From the NCBI GenBank assembly GCA_017459675.1, contig JAFUCM010000015.1:1-45475 (forward strand): DNA of 45,475 bases, written 5' to 3'. This DNA comes from Eubacterium sp. (GTDB lineage Bacteria > Bacillota > Clostridia > Lachnospirales > Lachnospiraceae). The translations under genes and the position numbers were made by a program. Every line of letters starts with the position of its first letter. The first letter of the stretch is position 1. Under the pieces are notes generated by a model, which saw only the letters and a list, made by a program, of their open reading frames with translations, ran no database searches and was not told the DNA's origin. Positions 35,726 through 43,787 of the stretch are shown here, piece after piece.

Positions 35726-35791
35726 GTATGCCCGGATGTTTGCAGATAACCATAACAACGATAAGAAATATCAGCAGGAGAGGATGCGCGT

Positions 35792-36859
35792 ATGAGTGCA
35801 GACATGAAAACAAGGAAAGCGGCGCTCGGCTATGCGGAGATGGGTTCCTTCTTCGAGAACATGGCGATGATGATCAAGGCCGGCATTACGGTAAATGAGG
35901 CCGTCGGTCTGCTGAGGGATGAGACGGACCGCGACAATCAGGTGATGATCAATACGCTGACCAGTCTGAATGATCAGATGTCCGTCGGTGTTTCCTTTGG
36001 CGATGCCATGCGGGAAGCCGGGACATTTCCGGATTATGCAGTGGACATGGTCAGTGCGGCGGAATATACCGGCCGGCTGGAGGACACGCTGTTCCACCTG
36101 TCGGAATATTACCGGTCCGAGGAATCCATGCGCAAGACGCTGATTTCAGCCGTCCGCTACCCGATTATTTTGCTGGTCATGGTAATTGCGGTGCTGATCG
36201 TCATGCTGAAACTGGTGTTCCCGGCATTTTACGGTGTGTACAACAATCTGACCGGCAGCCTGTCGACGTCATCGTACCGCTACATTGACGCGTCATTTAT
36301 GATTTGCCGGATTATGCTGATTGTCATGATCGTTCTGGTTGCACTTCTGCTGATCGGCGTGCTGATGTGGCGCGGCGGCAGGCAGGATACAATCCGCCGG
36401 ATTCTGATGAAATTCCCGGCATTTGAACAGCTGATCAGCAATCTGGATCTGTACCGGTTCACATCCTGCTTCGATATGTTCATTTCCAGCGGCGAGCTGC
36501 AGGACGAGGCGCTGAAGAAGAGCCTGTCCGTCGTGGAGACCGATGCGCTGCGCGGCAAAATCGAGCGCTGCATTCGGAAGATGGAAGCAGAGGGCAAGAG
36601 CTTCTCGCAGACGGCATATGAGGAGCAGCTGTATGACGCCATCAACAACCGTATGCTGATCCCGGCGGAGCGAAGCGGCATGCTGGATTCCATTCTGCAG
36701 AAAATCATGCGCAATCTGAAGGACAACAACGATGCCTACATCAGCCGGATCGCAAATACCATCGAGCCGCTGCTGACAGGTATCCTGATGATTTTCATCG
36801 GACTGATGCTCATCAGCCTGATGATCCCGCTGATCGGTATTATGAACAGTATCGGATAA
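35792..36859 (+). CDS. PilC/GspF-type inner-membrane platform protein
   Basis: A 355-residue membrane protein of the type II secretion F/type IV pilus platform family. AGGAGAGG at 35776-35783 precedes the ATG. It has the two duplicated cytoplasmic domains (FFENMAMMIKAGITVNEAVGLL at about 20-41 and FDMFISSGELQDEALKKSL at about 229-247). Membrane helices lie near 124-146, 169-193 and 328-350. In pilus systems it links the assembly ATPase to the growing fibre. It is followed by four small single-pass proteins and a PilT-like ATPase, so the locus is a pilus-like machine. Confidence 0.92.
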   Translation: MSADMKTRKAALGYAEMGSFFENMAMMIKAGITVNEAVGLLRDETDRDNQVMINTLTSLNDQMSVGVSFGDAMREAGTFPDYAVDMVSAAEYTGRLEDTLFHLSEYYRSEESMRKTLISAVRYPIILLVMVIAVLIVMLKLVFPAFYGVYNNLTGSLSTSSYRYIDASFMICRIMLIVMIVLVALLLIGVLMWRGGRQDTIRRILMKFPAFEQLISNLDLYRFTSCFDMFISSGELQDEALKKSLSVVETDALRGKIERCIRKMEAEGKSFSQTAYEEQLYDAINNRMLIPAERSGMLDSILQKIMRNLKDNNDAYISRIANTIEPLLTGILMIFIGLMLISLMIPLIGIMNSIG

Positions 36860-36876
36860 GAAAAAAGGAAAGTTTC

Positions 36877-37194
36877 ATGAACAAAAAAGACCACTCCACA
36901 ATCATAATCCTCGTCTGGGCGATCCTGGCCGCCGCTCTGCTGATCAGCGTTCCCATGTCGCGCAGCGCTGCTGCAGAAGGCGGGGACGACAGCATCCAGT
37001 CCATCCGGGAAACCGTGATGGAGCGGGCGCTTCAGTGCTATGTCATTGAAGGCGCATATCCGCAGGACTTGGCGTATCTGGAGGAGAACTATGGTCTGAC
37101 GGTCAACAAGGAAGATTATCTCGTCGTTTACACACCGTTTGCGGAAAATCTGCCGCCGGATGTGCAGGTGATTGACCGGCGTGAAACGGATTGA
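36877..37194 (+). CDS. Small pseudopilin-like protein 1
   Basis: A 105-residue protein, 17 bases after the PilC-like gene. AAAGGAAAG at 36862-36870 is the ribosome site. A single N-terminal membrane helix (about 8-27) is followed by VMERALQCYVIEGAYPQDLAYL, then YGLTV, the pattern of a GspG/PilA-like pseudopilin body. There is no prepilin-peptidase site (no Gly-Phe-x-x-x-Glu before the helix). This is a pseudopilin by inference. Confidence 0.7.
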   Translation: MNKKDHSTIIILVWAILAAALLISVPMSRSAAAEGGDDSIQSIRETVMERALQCYVIEGAYPQDLAYLEENYGLTVNKEDYLVVYTPFAENLPPDVQVIDRRETD

Positions 37195-37275
37195 CCGGAG
37201 CGCAGGTGGTTGCCCGGCATGCAGGTGACGTGTATAAAATGGTGAAAGGGAAACACAGGACAGGGGAATTAAGGC

Positions 37276-37731
37276 ATGAGAAGAAACAGCGAAAAATTAT
37301 TTGGCGACGTGATTTCCACAGTCACGGTTGCAGTCCTGTTTTTTGTGATCCTGATGCTGGTGGTATTTTCAGCCGTATCTTATCAAAGGTCTGTTGAAAT
37401 ATCCGACGCAAACGGGAACACGCGTGCTGTTCTGTCCTATATCATTACAGCAGTAAAGGCCAGCGAGGCCAGCCGCGTAAGCATCGAGGACATGGACGGG
37501 ATGCAGGTGCTCGTGATTGAGGATGTATCCACGGGATATGCCCAGGAGATTTTCCATAAGGATGGGAAGGTGCAGGAGAATTACGGCCGGATCGGTGAGC
37601 CGGTAAATGTGGAAGATGCGCTGGTGATCGGCGAAGCGGATGTATTTGAATTCGACATGGCTGCCTATAATCTGCTGCAGGTAACCACAGATCTGGGCAG
37701 TTCCTACGTACATCTGCATGCGGCACAGTGA
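37276..37731 (+). CDS. Pseudopilin-like protein 2 (DUF4860-like)
   Basis: A 151-residue protein with an N-terminal membrane helix (about 14-35) and a beta-rich body (GNTRAVLSYIITAVKASEASRVS; DMDGMQVLVIEDVSTGYAQEIF). The pattern resembles DUF4860, a family found in type IV pilus-like loci of Clostridia, but I assign it with moderate confidence. It follows the previous gene by 81 bases and overlaps the ribosome site of the next. Probably a minor fibre component or assembly factor. Confidence 0.72.
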   Translation: MRRNSEKLFGDVISTVTVAVLFFVILMLVVFSAVSYQRSVEISDANGNTRAVLSYIITAVKASEASRVSIEDMDGMQVLVIEDVSTGYAQEIFHKDGKVQENYGRIGEPVNVEDALVIGEADVFEFDMAAYNLLQVTTDLGSSYVHLHAAQ

Positions 37732-37741
37732 GGACGGTTAT

Positions 37742-38257
37742 ATGAAGAAGGAACGTAACATCGCATTTATTGTGGAACTGCTTCTTCTTTTCATGATTTT
37801 GCTGTTTGTGATCGTGGTAATCACACAGACCTTCATGAAATCAAGAGGACAGAGCCTGTATGCGCGGCATTTAACGGAGGCAGTCACACTGGCCGAAGAG
37901 GTAGCGGAGGTCTCGGCGTCGGCGGAAGACCTGGCCGAGGCGGCGGAGCGGTTTGGCGCCATGGAGCAGGTGCTGGAGGTTCAGGAGACGCAGGGAGAAA
38001 CAGGCGAGACTTCGGGTTCAGGCCTGGTGATGGCAATGGAATTTGCGGCAAAGAACGGAACACGGGATGAATACCGTGTCGAGCTGGACTGGGTGGAAGA
38101 AAAAGAAAGAGTCGATGCAGCTGAGAGAGCCGATGCAGCAGATGGAGCGGATACAGCTGCCGGCGGCCGATTCGTTACAAAACAGATCCGCGTCTATTTC
38201 GCAGACGAACAGGAACCGATCTATACATTAGACGCAGGGGACTTGAAAGCGTTTTAA
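37742..38257 (+). CDS. Pseudopilin-like protein 3
   Basis: A 171-residue protein from the ATG at 37742, where GTGAGGA at 37729-37735 is well spaced; an ATG at 37718 overlaps the previous gene by 14 bases and has no site. Membrane helix about 7-28 (FIVELLLLFMILLFVIVVI). An Ala/Glu-rich helix follows (HLTEAVTLAEEVAEVSASAEDLAEAAERF) and a beta-rich end (RFVTKQIRVYFADEQE). No known domain recognised. By position it is a component of the pilus-like machine. Confidence 0.72.
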   Translation: MKKERNIAFIVELLLLFMILLFVIVVITQTFMKSRGQSLYARHLTEAVTLAEEVAEVSASAEDLAEAAERFGAMEQVLEVQETQGETGETSGSGLVMAMEFAAKNGTRDEYRVELDWVEEKERVDAAERADAADGADTAAGGRFVTKQIRVYFADEQEPIYTLDAGDLKAF

Positions 38258-38279
38258 CGCATGAAATGGAGAAGCAGGT

Positions 38280-38687
38280 ATGAGTCACAAGATCAGACTT
38301 GGACCAATTGCAATATTTCTGACAGTAATCGCTGCCGTGCTGGCGACGCTGGCGATGCTGACTGTCGCGACTTCGCGCGCGGATGCCACGTTGGCTGCGC
38401 GTTTTGCAAAAGTCACATCTCTGCGGTATGAGCTGGAGACGGACGGAAACCGTTTCCTGCAGCAAATAGACAGCAGCCTGCGGTCCGGCGGACCGCTCGA
38501 ACTGCCGGAAGGCGCGGAACAGCTTGAGAATGGAAACGTGCAGTACAGCATTGAGAAGGAAGGCTATACACTGGATGTGGAGGTTGCCGTTTTCCCGGAA
38601 GCAGACAGCTATGAGGTAGTGGACTGGAAGATCAGTAAGATCTGGAAGGGTGCGGATCCGTTCGAGAATCTCTGGCCGGGATTCTGA
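38280..38687 (+). CDS. Pseudopilin-like protein 4
   Basis: A 135-residue protein with membrane helix about 10-32 (GPIAIFLTVIAAVLATLAML), an amphipathic helix (ATLAARFAKVTSLRYELET) and a small beta domain ending VVDWKISKIW. GGAGAAGCAGGT precedes the ATG. No domain recognised. It is the last small protein before the PilT-like ATPase, and so likely part of the same complex. Confidence 0.72.
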   Translation: MSHKIRLGPIAIFLTVIAAVLATLAMLTVATSRADATLAARFAKVTSLRYELETDGNRFLQQIDSSLRSGGPLELPEGAEQLENGNVQYSIEKEGYTLDVEVAVFPEADSYEVVDWKISKIWKGADPFENLWPGF

Positions 38688-38808
38688 GCCGGCAGCCGCC
38701 TGGGTTACTTCGAACACCGGAAGTTTAGAGAAGCAGGAAACCGACGCCCCGTCAGGAAGACGGGGCGCCGAAAGAAGAAGGAAGCAAGAAAAAAGGAGCC
38801 AGATACAC

Positions 38809-39864
38809 ATGACGTTACATGAAATACTCCAGCGCGCCACGGATAGCGGTGCATCTGACATTTTTCTGATCGCCGGCCTGCCGGTCACCTATAAGGTGAA
38901 GGGCGCGCAGCAGCGTGTCGGCGAGGGAATCATGAAGCCAAACGACATCATACCGCTGATTGATGAGATCTATGAGGCGGGACGGCGGGCAAAGACCAAC
39001 TACGAGAACGGGGTGGACGATGACTTTTCGTTCTCGATTCCGCAGCTGGGAAGATTCCGCGTGAATGTGTTCCGGCAGAGGGGATCTGTGGCGGCGGTGA
39101 TCCGCGTGATCAAGTTCGGTATTCCTGATCCGGCACAGCTCGGCATCCCGGAGAGTGTTCTCTCGCTGGCGGATAACAAGACGGGCCTTGTCCTGGTGGC
39201 AGGCGCGGCGGGCTCCGGTAAATCCACGACGCTTGCGTGTATGATTGACCGGATCAACCAGCGCAGAGAGTGCCATGTGATCACCATGGAGGACCCGATC
39301 GAGTATCTGCATACGCATAACAAGAGCATTGTCAGCCAGCGCGAAGTTTTTATCGACACGCCGGGATATCTGGAGTCGCTGCGCTCGGCACTGCGTGAGA
39401 GCCCGGATGTTATCCTGCTGGGCGAGATGCGCGACTATGACACGATTTCATCTGCGATTACGGCTGCCGAGACAGGCGTGCTGCTTTTCAGTACGCTTCA
39501 TACCAGCAGTGCGGCAAATACAATCAACCGCATCGTAGATGTATTTCCGGCAAATCAGCAGCTGCAGGTGCGCGGGCAGCTGGCACAGCTGATCCGCGGT
39601 GTGGTATGCCAGCAGCTGATTACAACGACAGACGGCCATCTGCAGCCGGTATTTGAAATTCTGAAGACCAATCCTGCAATCCAGAACATGATCCGTGAGG
39701 GCAAGATGCACCAGCTTGATTCTGCGATGCAGGCCAATGCGGCGGAGGGTATGACAACGATGGATGGCAGTCTCTTCGAATTGTGGCAGAAGGGCCTGAT
39801 CACGAAGGAGACGGCACTGTCTGTCTGCAATAATTATGAATTTCTGAGCAAGCGCATCCGCTGA
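38809..39864 (+). CDS. pilT: PilT-like type IV pilus ATPase
   Basis: A 351-residue ATPase of the PilT/VirB11 family. I place the start at the ATG at 38809 with AGGAG at 38794-38798. Features: an N-terminal domain (LHEILQRATDSGASDIFLIAG), Walker A GAAGSGKSTT (about 132-141), the Asp-box (MEDPIEYL), Walker B (VILLGEMRD, about 201-209) and the His-box (FSTLHTSSAANTINRIVD). PilT proteins drive pilus retraction and twitching motility. No PilB extension ATPase is encoded in the window, so this enzyme may be the only motor of a minimal system or a partner for genes elsewhere. Confidence 0.93.
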   Translation: MTLHEILQRATDSGASDIFLIAGLPVTYKVKGAQQRVGEGIMKPNDIIPLIDEIYEAGRRAKTNYENGVDDDFSFSIPQLGRFRVNVFRQRGSVAAVIRVIKFGIPDPAQLGIPESVLSLADNKTGLVLVAGAAGSGKSTTLACMIDRINQRRECHVITMEDPIEYLHTHNKSIVSQREVFIDTPGYLESLRSALRESPDVILLGEMRDYDTISSAITAAETGVLLFSTLHTSSAANTINRIVDVFPANQQLQVRGQLAQLIRGVVCQQLITTTDGHLQPVFEILKTNPAIQNMIREGKMHQLDSAMQANAAEGMTTMDGSLFELWQKGLITKETALSVCNNYEFLSKRIR

Positions 39865-39912
39865 ATACGCACCGGAGCATTTTCGTATCTTTTCTTTTGA
39901 GCAGCACCAGGA

Positions 39913-39969
39913 AATCTGCAGCACGGTCCCGGACATGTGCAGAATCAATCTGCAGCACGGTCCCGGACA
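39913..39969 (+). repeat. Direct repeat pair before diguanylate cyclase gene
   Basis: A 23-bp sequence beginning AATCTGCAGCACGGTCCCGG occurs exactly twice, at 39913-39935 and 39947-39969, 34 bases apart. It sits between the PilT-like gene and the cyclase start codon. No known operator matches. Confidence 0.82.
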
Positions 39970-40009
39970 GGCAGTATATTTCCGGAAAAGAAACGGCAGG
40001 ATAGTATTT

Positions 40010-41407
40010 ATGAAAAAAAGACACATCAAAAGTTCCTTCCTCTATATTGCATTTACATTGCTTGTCGTTGTGTTTGGAACGATGACGCTGGTCAGTCTGA
40101 ATCATCTGCACAGCGGCCTCGGCTCGATGCAGGCAACGACAGAGGAGTATATTGAGTCGCAGCAGGCGGTCAGCAGTATGCGGGAGGCATCTGACTTTCT
40201 GACGATGCAGTCGCGGGAGTATGTTGTCAACGGCGATCCGGTGAACCTGCGGGCGTATCTGGAGGAGATCAATGAGACAAAGCGCCGCGACAATGCCCTG
40301 GAGGTTCTGGCAAAGTACCAGCCGGAGGGAACGGCGTATCAACAGCTGATGACGGCAGTCGAAAGCTCCAATGCGCTGGCGGAAGTCGAGATGTATGCGA
40401 TGCGCATGACGTCGGAAGGCTATGAGATGTCAGAGACGGAACTGGAGAATTATTTCCCGGACACGGAACTCACGGATGAGGACCGTGCGCTGTCTCTGGA
40501 AGAGAAGAAAGCAAAAGCCATCAGCATGATGTTTGATGAGAACTATACGGAGATGAAGCATGTCATCATGAACAATTCCTACAGCAGTCTGGAGGAATTG
40601 ATCGGCATGACGCGCGACAGACAGGTTACCAGTTACGAGGCGACAACGGGGCAGGTTACGCGCGTGGTCCGGGTCACGATCATGATTCTGCTGGTGGCAC
40701 TGGCGATGCTCATCATCAATACACTTCTGGTTCTGACGCCGATGACCCGGAGTGTCTCCTACATCCGGAAGCATGAGCCGCTGCCGCTGAAGGGCGTCGC
40801 GGAGTATGTGTATCTGGCGGATGCCTATAACCAGATGCTCGAGCGGACGGCGGAGCATCAGGAAAAGCTCTCCTACGAGGCGTCCCACGACGAGCTGACG
40901 GATCTGTATAACCGGAAAATGTTCGAGGAAATGCGGCTGGAGCTGGTGGATAAGGGAATCGCCATGCTGCTGATCGACGTGGACTATTTTAAGAGCATCA
41001 ATGACACCTACGGCCACGGGGTCGGTGATGATGTGCTGAAAAATGTGGCAGCGATTCTGGCGCACAGTTTCCGTATGGAGGACTATGTCAGCCGGATCGG
41101 CGGCGATGAATTTGCCGTGATTATGCGGCATATGGACAGCAGTCTCCAGCATGTTGTGGAGGCCAAGATCCGGCATGTGCGGGAGGTGCTGGCAGCGACG
41201 GAAGGACTGCCGGCGGTCACACTCAGCATCGGTGTTGCATTTTCCGAGAAGGGGAACCGTGAGGATGTCTATCACAAGGCTGATCTCGCACTTTACGATG
41301 TAAAAGACCGGGGCCGGAACGGTTATGCGTTCTACGAGCCCTGGATGAGTGAGAAGGAATCTGCCGGGAAGGCCCAAAAGCCCGGAAACATGCCGGCGGA
41401 AAGCTGA
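40010..41407 (+). CDS. Membrane diguanylate cyclase (GGDEF)
   Basis: Makes c-di-GMP from GTP. A start at 40010 (MKKRHIKSS) is preferred to 39935 because the earlier frame includes the direct repeat and lacks a site. 465 residues. A first membrane helix (about 9-28), an extracellular helical sensor (about 30-215) and a second helix (about 219-243) are followed by a cytoplasmic helix and the GGDEF domain (about 293-455). Active-site residues: GGDEF at 364-368. RMED at 355-358 is an RxxD inhibitory site five residues before it, so product feedback is likely. LLIDVDYFKSIND is the N-terminal conserved strand. It is placed between the pilus machine and the phosphodiesterase below. Confidence 0.93.
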   Translation: MKKRHIKSSFLYIAFTLLVVVFGTMTLVSLNHLHSGLGSMQATTEEYIESQQAVSSMREASDFLTMQSREYVVNGDPVNLRAYLEEINETKRRDNALEVLAKYQPEGTAYQQLMTAVESSNALAEVEMYAMRMTSEGYEMSETELENYFPDTELTDEDRALSLEEKKAKAISMMFDENYTEMKHVIMNNSYSSLEELIGMTRDRQVTSYEATTGQVTRVVRVTIMILLVALAMLIINTLLVLTPMTRSVSYIRKHEPLPLKGVAEYVYLADAYNQMLERTAEHQEKLSYEASHDELTDLYNRKMFEEMRLELVDKGIAMLLIDVDYFKSINDTYGHGVGDDVLKNVAAILAHSFRMEDYVSRIGGDEFAVIMRHMDSSLQHVVEAKIRHVREVLAATEGLPAVTLSIGVAFSEKGNREDVYHKADLALYDVKDRGRNGYAFYEPWMSEKESAGKAQKPGNMPAES

Positions 41408-41452
41408 AGCAAAAGAAACTGATGGAAATTTTGCATTTGGAGAGAAAATGCG

Positions 41453-43144
41453 ATGCTGAAAAGTCATGTAAAATTTCATTCAACAGCGGGAAAGCGTCTG
41501 GTGCTGATTGTCGACGATGAACAGGTGAACCGCGAACTGCTCGGATACATTGTGTCCTCTGATTTTGATGTCCTCTATGCCGCGAGCGGCGAGGAGGCCA
41601 TGCAGGTCCTGAAGGAGAATGCACAGCATATTTCACTGGTTCTTCTGGATCTGATGATGCCCGGAATGGACGGATTTGACGTCATGCGGATCATGCGGAA
41701 TGATTCGGCGTATGAGGGGATCCCGATTCTGGTGCTCACAAATGAGGAGAAGGCGGAGGTCGAAAGCCTGCGTCTGGGCGCGTCGGATTTTATTATCAAA
41801 CCGTTCCGCAATCCGGAGGTGATCATCGCCCGGATGCAGAAGGCGATCGAGCTGTTTGAGGACCGGCATATCATCGAGTCGACAGAGCGCGAGCCGCTGA
41901 CGGGGCTGTTTATTAAGAACTTTTTCTACCGGTATGCGGAGCAGTACGACCAGTACCACACGGATACGCCGATGGATGCCATCGCGCTGGATATCAGCCA
42001 TTTCCATCTGATCAATGAGATGTACGGCAGAGATGCCGGCGACGGCGTGCTGAAGCATCTGGGCGCATTTCTGAAAAGCGTCATTGAGAGGGCGAACGGA
42101 ATGGCCTGCCGTCTGGAGGCGGACAAATTCCTGATGTATCTGCCTGCGGACTCGGAGAGCTACGAGGATATGTTCGTGAAAATCAACGAGCATTTTAATT
42201 CCTACAGCGACATCAATGTCCGGGTGCGCGGCGGCATTTACAAAAATGTGGACAAGTCGCTCGGCATTGAGCGGCGGTTTGACCGCGCGACGCAGGCCGC
42301 GAACCAGATCAAAAATGATTTTACCAAGAGTTTTTCCTACTATGACATCACGAAGCACGAGCGGGAGATTTACGCGGAGCGTCTGATCAATGAGTTCGAT
42401 GCCGCGATCGAAAATCATCAGTTCCAGATTTATTATCAGCCGAAATACAATGTGCAGGGGGAGGAACCTGTGCTGGCCAGTGCCGAGGCGTTGGTGCGCT
42501 GGAAACATCCGGATCTGGGCATGGTGAGCCCGGGGATGTTTATTCCGCTGTTTGAGAAGAACGGGCTGATTCAGAAGCTGGATTATTATATCTGGGCGAA
42601 GGCGGCGGAGGATGTCCGGAGATGGAAGGAAACATTCGGGAAGAGTGTGCCGGTTTCCGTCAATGTGTCACGTGTGGATCTGTACCACCATGATCTGGTG
42701 ACCTATCTCCAGAAAATCCTGGCGGAAAATTCGCTTTCCACGAAGGAAATGTATCTGGAAATCACGGAATCCGCCTATACGGAGAATGCGGATCAGATCG
42801 TATATGTCATCGACCTTCTGCGCAAGAAGGGCTTCCAGATTGAGATGGACGATTTCGGAACCGGGTATTCCTCGCTGAATATGCTCGCGGATATTCCGGT
42901 GGACATCCTGAAGCTGGATATGAAATTTGTCCAGAATCTGCGCACGAACCAGAAGCAGGAGACGCTGGTCCGCCTGATCATGGACATTGCGCGGTATCTG
43001 AATATGCGCGTTGTCGCAGAGGGTGTAGAGGAAAAGAGCCAGGTGGATTTCCTGCGGAGCGTCGGATGCTATGTCATTCAGGGATACTATTTCTCAAAGC
43101 CGCTGCCGGAGGAGGAATTTGCGCAGCTGCTGAAGGAGCAGTGA
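41453..43144 (+). CDS. REC-GGDEF(degenerate)-EAL response regulator/phosphodiesterase
   Basis: A 563-residue cytoplasmic regulator. REC domain (about 14-130): Asp66 in VLLDLMMPG is the phosphorylation site, with IVDDEQ and IIKPF conserved. A GGDEF-like domain follows (about 150-300), with EADKF at 222-226 instead of GGDEF, so cyclase activity is not expected but GTP binding may be. The EAL domain (about 310-560) is intact: EAL at 345-347, EITES, DDFGTGYSS at 466-474, LKLDMKF and EGVE. It should hydrolyse c-di-GMP under phosphorelay control. The GAGAGAAAATGC before the ATG is the likely ribosome site. It works opposite to the cyclase just upstream. Confidence 0.93.
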   Translation: MLKSHVKFHSTAGKRLVLIVDDEQVNRELLGYIVSSDFDVLYAASGEEAMQVLKENAQHISLVLLDLMMPGMDGFDVMRIMRNDSAYEGIPILVLTNEEKAEVESLRLGASDFIIKPFRNPEVIIARMQKAIELFEDRHIIESTEREPLTGLFIKNFFYRYAEQYDQYHTDTPMDAIALDISHFHLINEMYGRDAGDGVLKHLGAFLKSVIERANGMACRLEADKFLMYLPADSESYEDMFVKINEHFNSYSDINVRVRGGIYKNVDKSLGIERRFDRATQAANQIKNDFTKSFSYYDITKHEREIYAERLINEFDAAIENHQFQIYYQPKYNVQGEEPVLASAEALVRWKHPDLGMVSPGMFIPLFEKNGLIQKLDYYIWAKAAEDVRRWKETFGKSVPVSVNVSRVDLYHHDLVTYLQKILAENSLSTKEMYLEITESAYTENADQIVYVIDLLRKKGFQIEMDDFGTGYSSLNMLADIPVDILKLDMKFVQNLRTNQKQETLVRLIMDIARYLNMRVVAEGVEEKSQVDFLRSVGCYVIQGYYFSKPLPEEEFAQLLKEQ

Positions 43145-43311
43145 ATTGCACGCTCTGAATGTGGCGCGGGCTGCGTGGTATTTGCTCCGCTGATGGCAGA
43201 ACGATAGAAAAACTGCCGGCGGAAGAAACAGCGGAGATTTAAACTGCGGATGGAAGAATCGACGAAGAGGAACCTGCAGGGAATGGAAATGAAAAGGAGG
43301 AGAAACAGAAA

Positions 43312-43650
43312 ATGCTCACAATTGACGCGCTGAAGCAGCTGGGGGCGGATACAGAGGAAGGCCTCACCAGATGCATGAATAATGAGGCATTTTATCTGCG
43401 GCTTGTCGGGATTGCGCTGAAGGATGCAAATTTTGCAAAGCTCCGGACGGAGATTGAGGCCGGCAATCTGGAGGAGGCATTTGAAAGTGCACATGCACTG
43501 AAGGGAATGCTCGGAAATGTATCGCTGACGAATGTAGCGGACCCGGTAATCAAAATCACCGAGGCGCTGCGCGCGAAGGATGCCGGTGCCGATTACGGGA
43601 CATGGCTGGATGAGATGGAGACAGAACTTGAAAAACTGCGGGCGCTGTAA
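43312..43650 (+). CDS. Hpt-domain histidine phosphotransfer protein
   Basis: A 112-residue single-domain phosphotransfer protein. AAAAGGAGGAG at 43293-43303 gives the start. The AHALKGMLGNV motif carries the phosphorylated His61, and the four-helix pattern is typical of Hpt domains. It can pass phosphate between a hybrid histidine kinase and a receiver such as Asp66 of the upstream REC-EAL protein. No histidine kinase lies in this window. The stop codon is inside the terminator loop. Confidence 0.9.
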   Translation: MLTIDALKQLGADTEEGLTRCMNNEAFYLRLVGIALKDANFAKLRTEIEAGNLEEAFESAHALKGMLGNVSLTNVADPVIKITEALRAKDAGADYGTWLDEMETELEKLRAL

Positions 43651-43665
43651 GCCCGCAGTTTTTTT
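43631..43665 (+). terminator. Terminator of c-di-GMP/Hpt operon
   Basis: Stem of 13 bp (43631-43643 with 43651-43663), loop GCTGTAA containing the Hpt stop codon, then a T-run to 43665. It is shared between coding sequence and terminator. Confidence 0.9.
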
Positions 43666-43690
43666 ACGCTTTTTTGCAGAAGCGGCCGTC

Positions 43691-43771
43691 CGCTTGCCGT
43701 GCAGTCCGCAGCAGTGGTCGCTTGCCGTGCAGTCCGCAGCAGATGGCCGTTTGCCGTGCTGACCGCAGCGG
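43691..43771. repeat. Three ~28-bp GC-rich tandem repeats between convergent genes
   Basis: Two exact 24-bp copies starting CGCTTGCCGTGCAGTCCGCA (43691-43714 and 43719-43742) and one degenerate copy (43748-43771), at 28-29-base spacing with linkers of 4-5 bases. They lie between the Hpt gene and the convergent repressor gene. Confidence 0.87.
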
Positions 43772-43787
43772 CGGCCGGCCTCCGTTT

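Noticed and set aside
37191..37397. A 68-codon forward frame overlapping the previous stop and the next gene
   Set aside because: It overlaps the stronger DUF4860-like gene at 37276 and shows no domain or membrane helix.
40430..41479. A 349-codon reverse-strand frame over the diguanylate cyclase
   Set aside because: Antisense shadow of a GGDEF gene with strong codon constraint; no start signal or domain.
41633..42508. A 291-codon reverse-strand frame over the REC-EAL gene
   Set aside because: Antisense shadow; the forward frame holds the complete REC and EAL motifs.
43691..43771. A possible CRISPR array in the 28-bp repeats
   Set aside because: Spacers would be only 4-5 bases and no cas gene is near.
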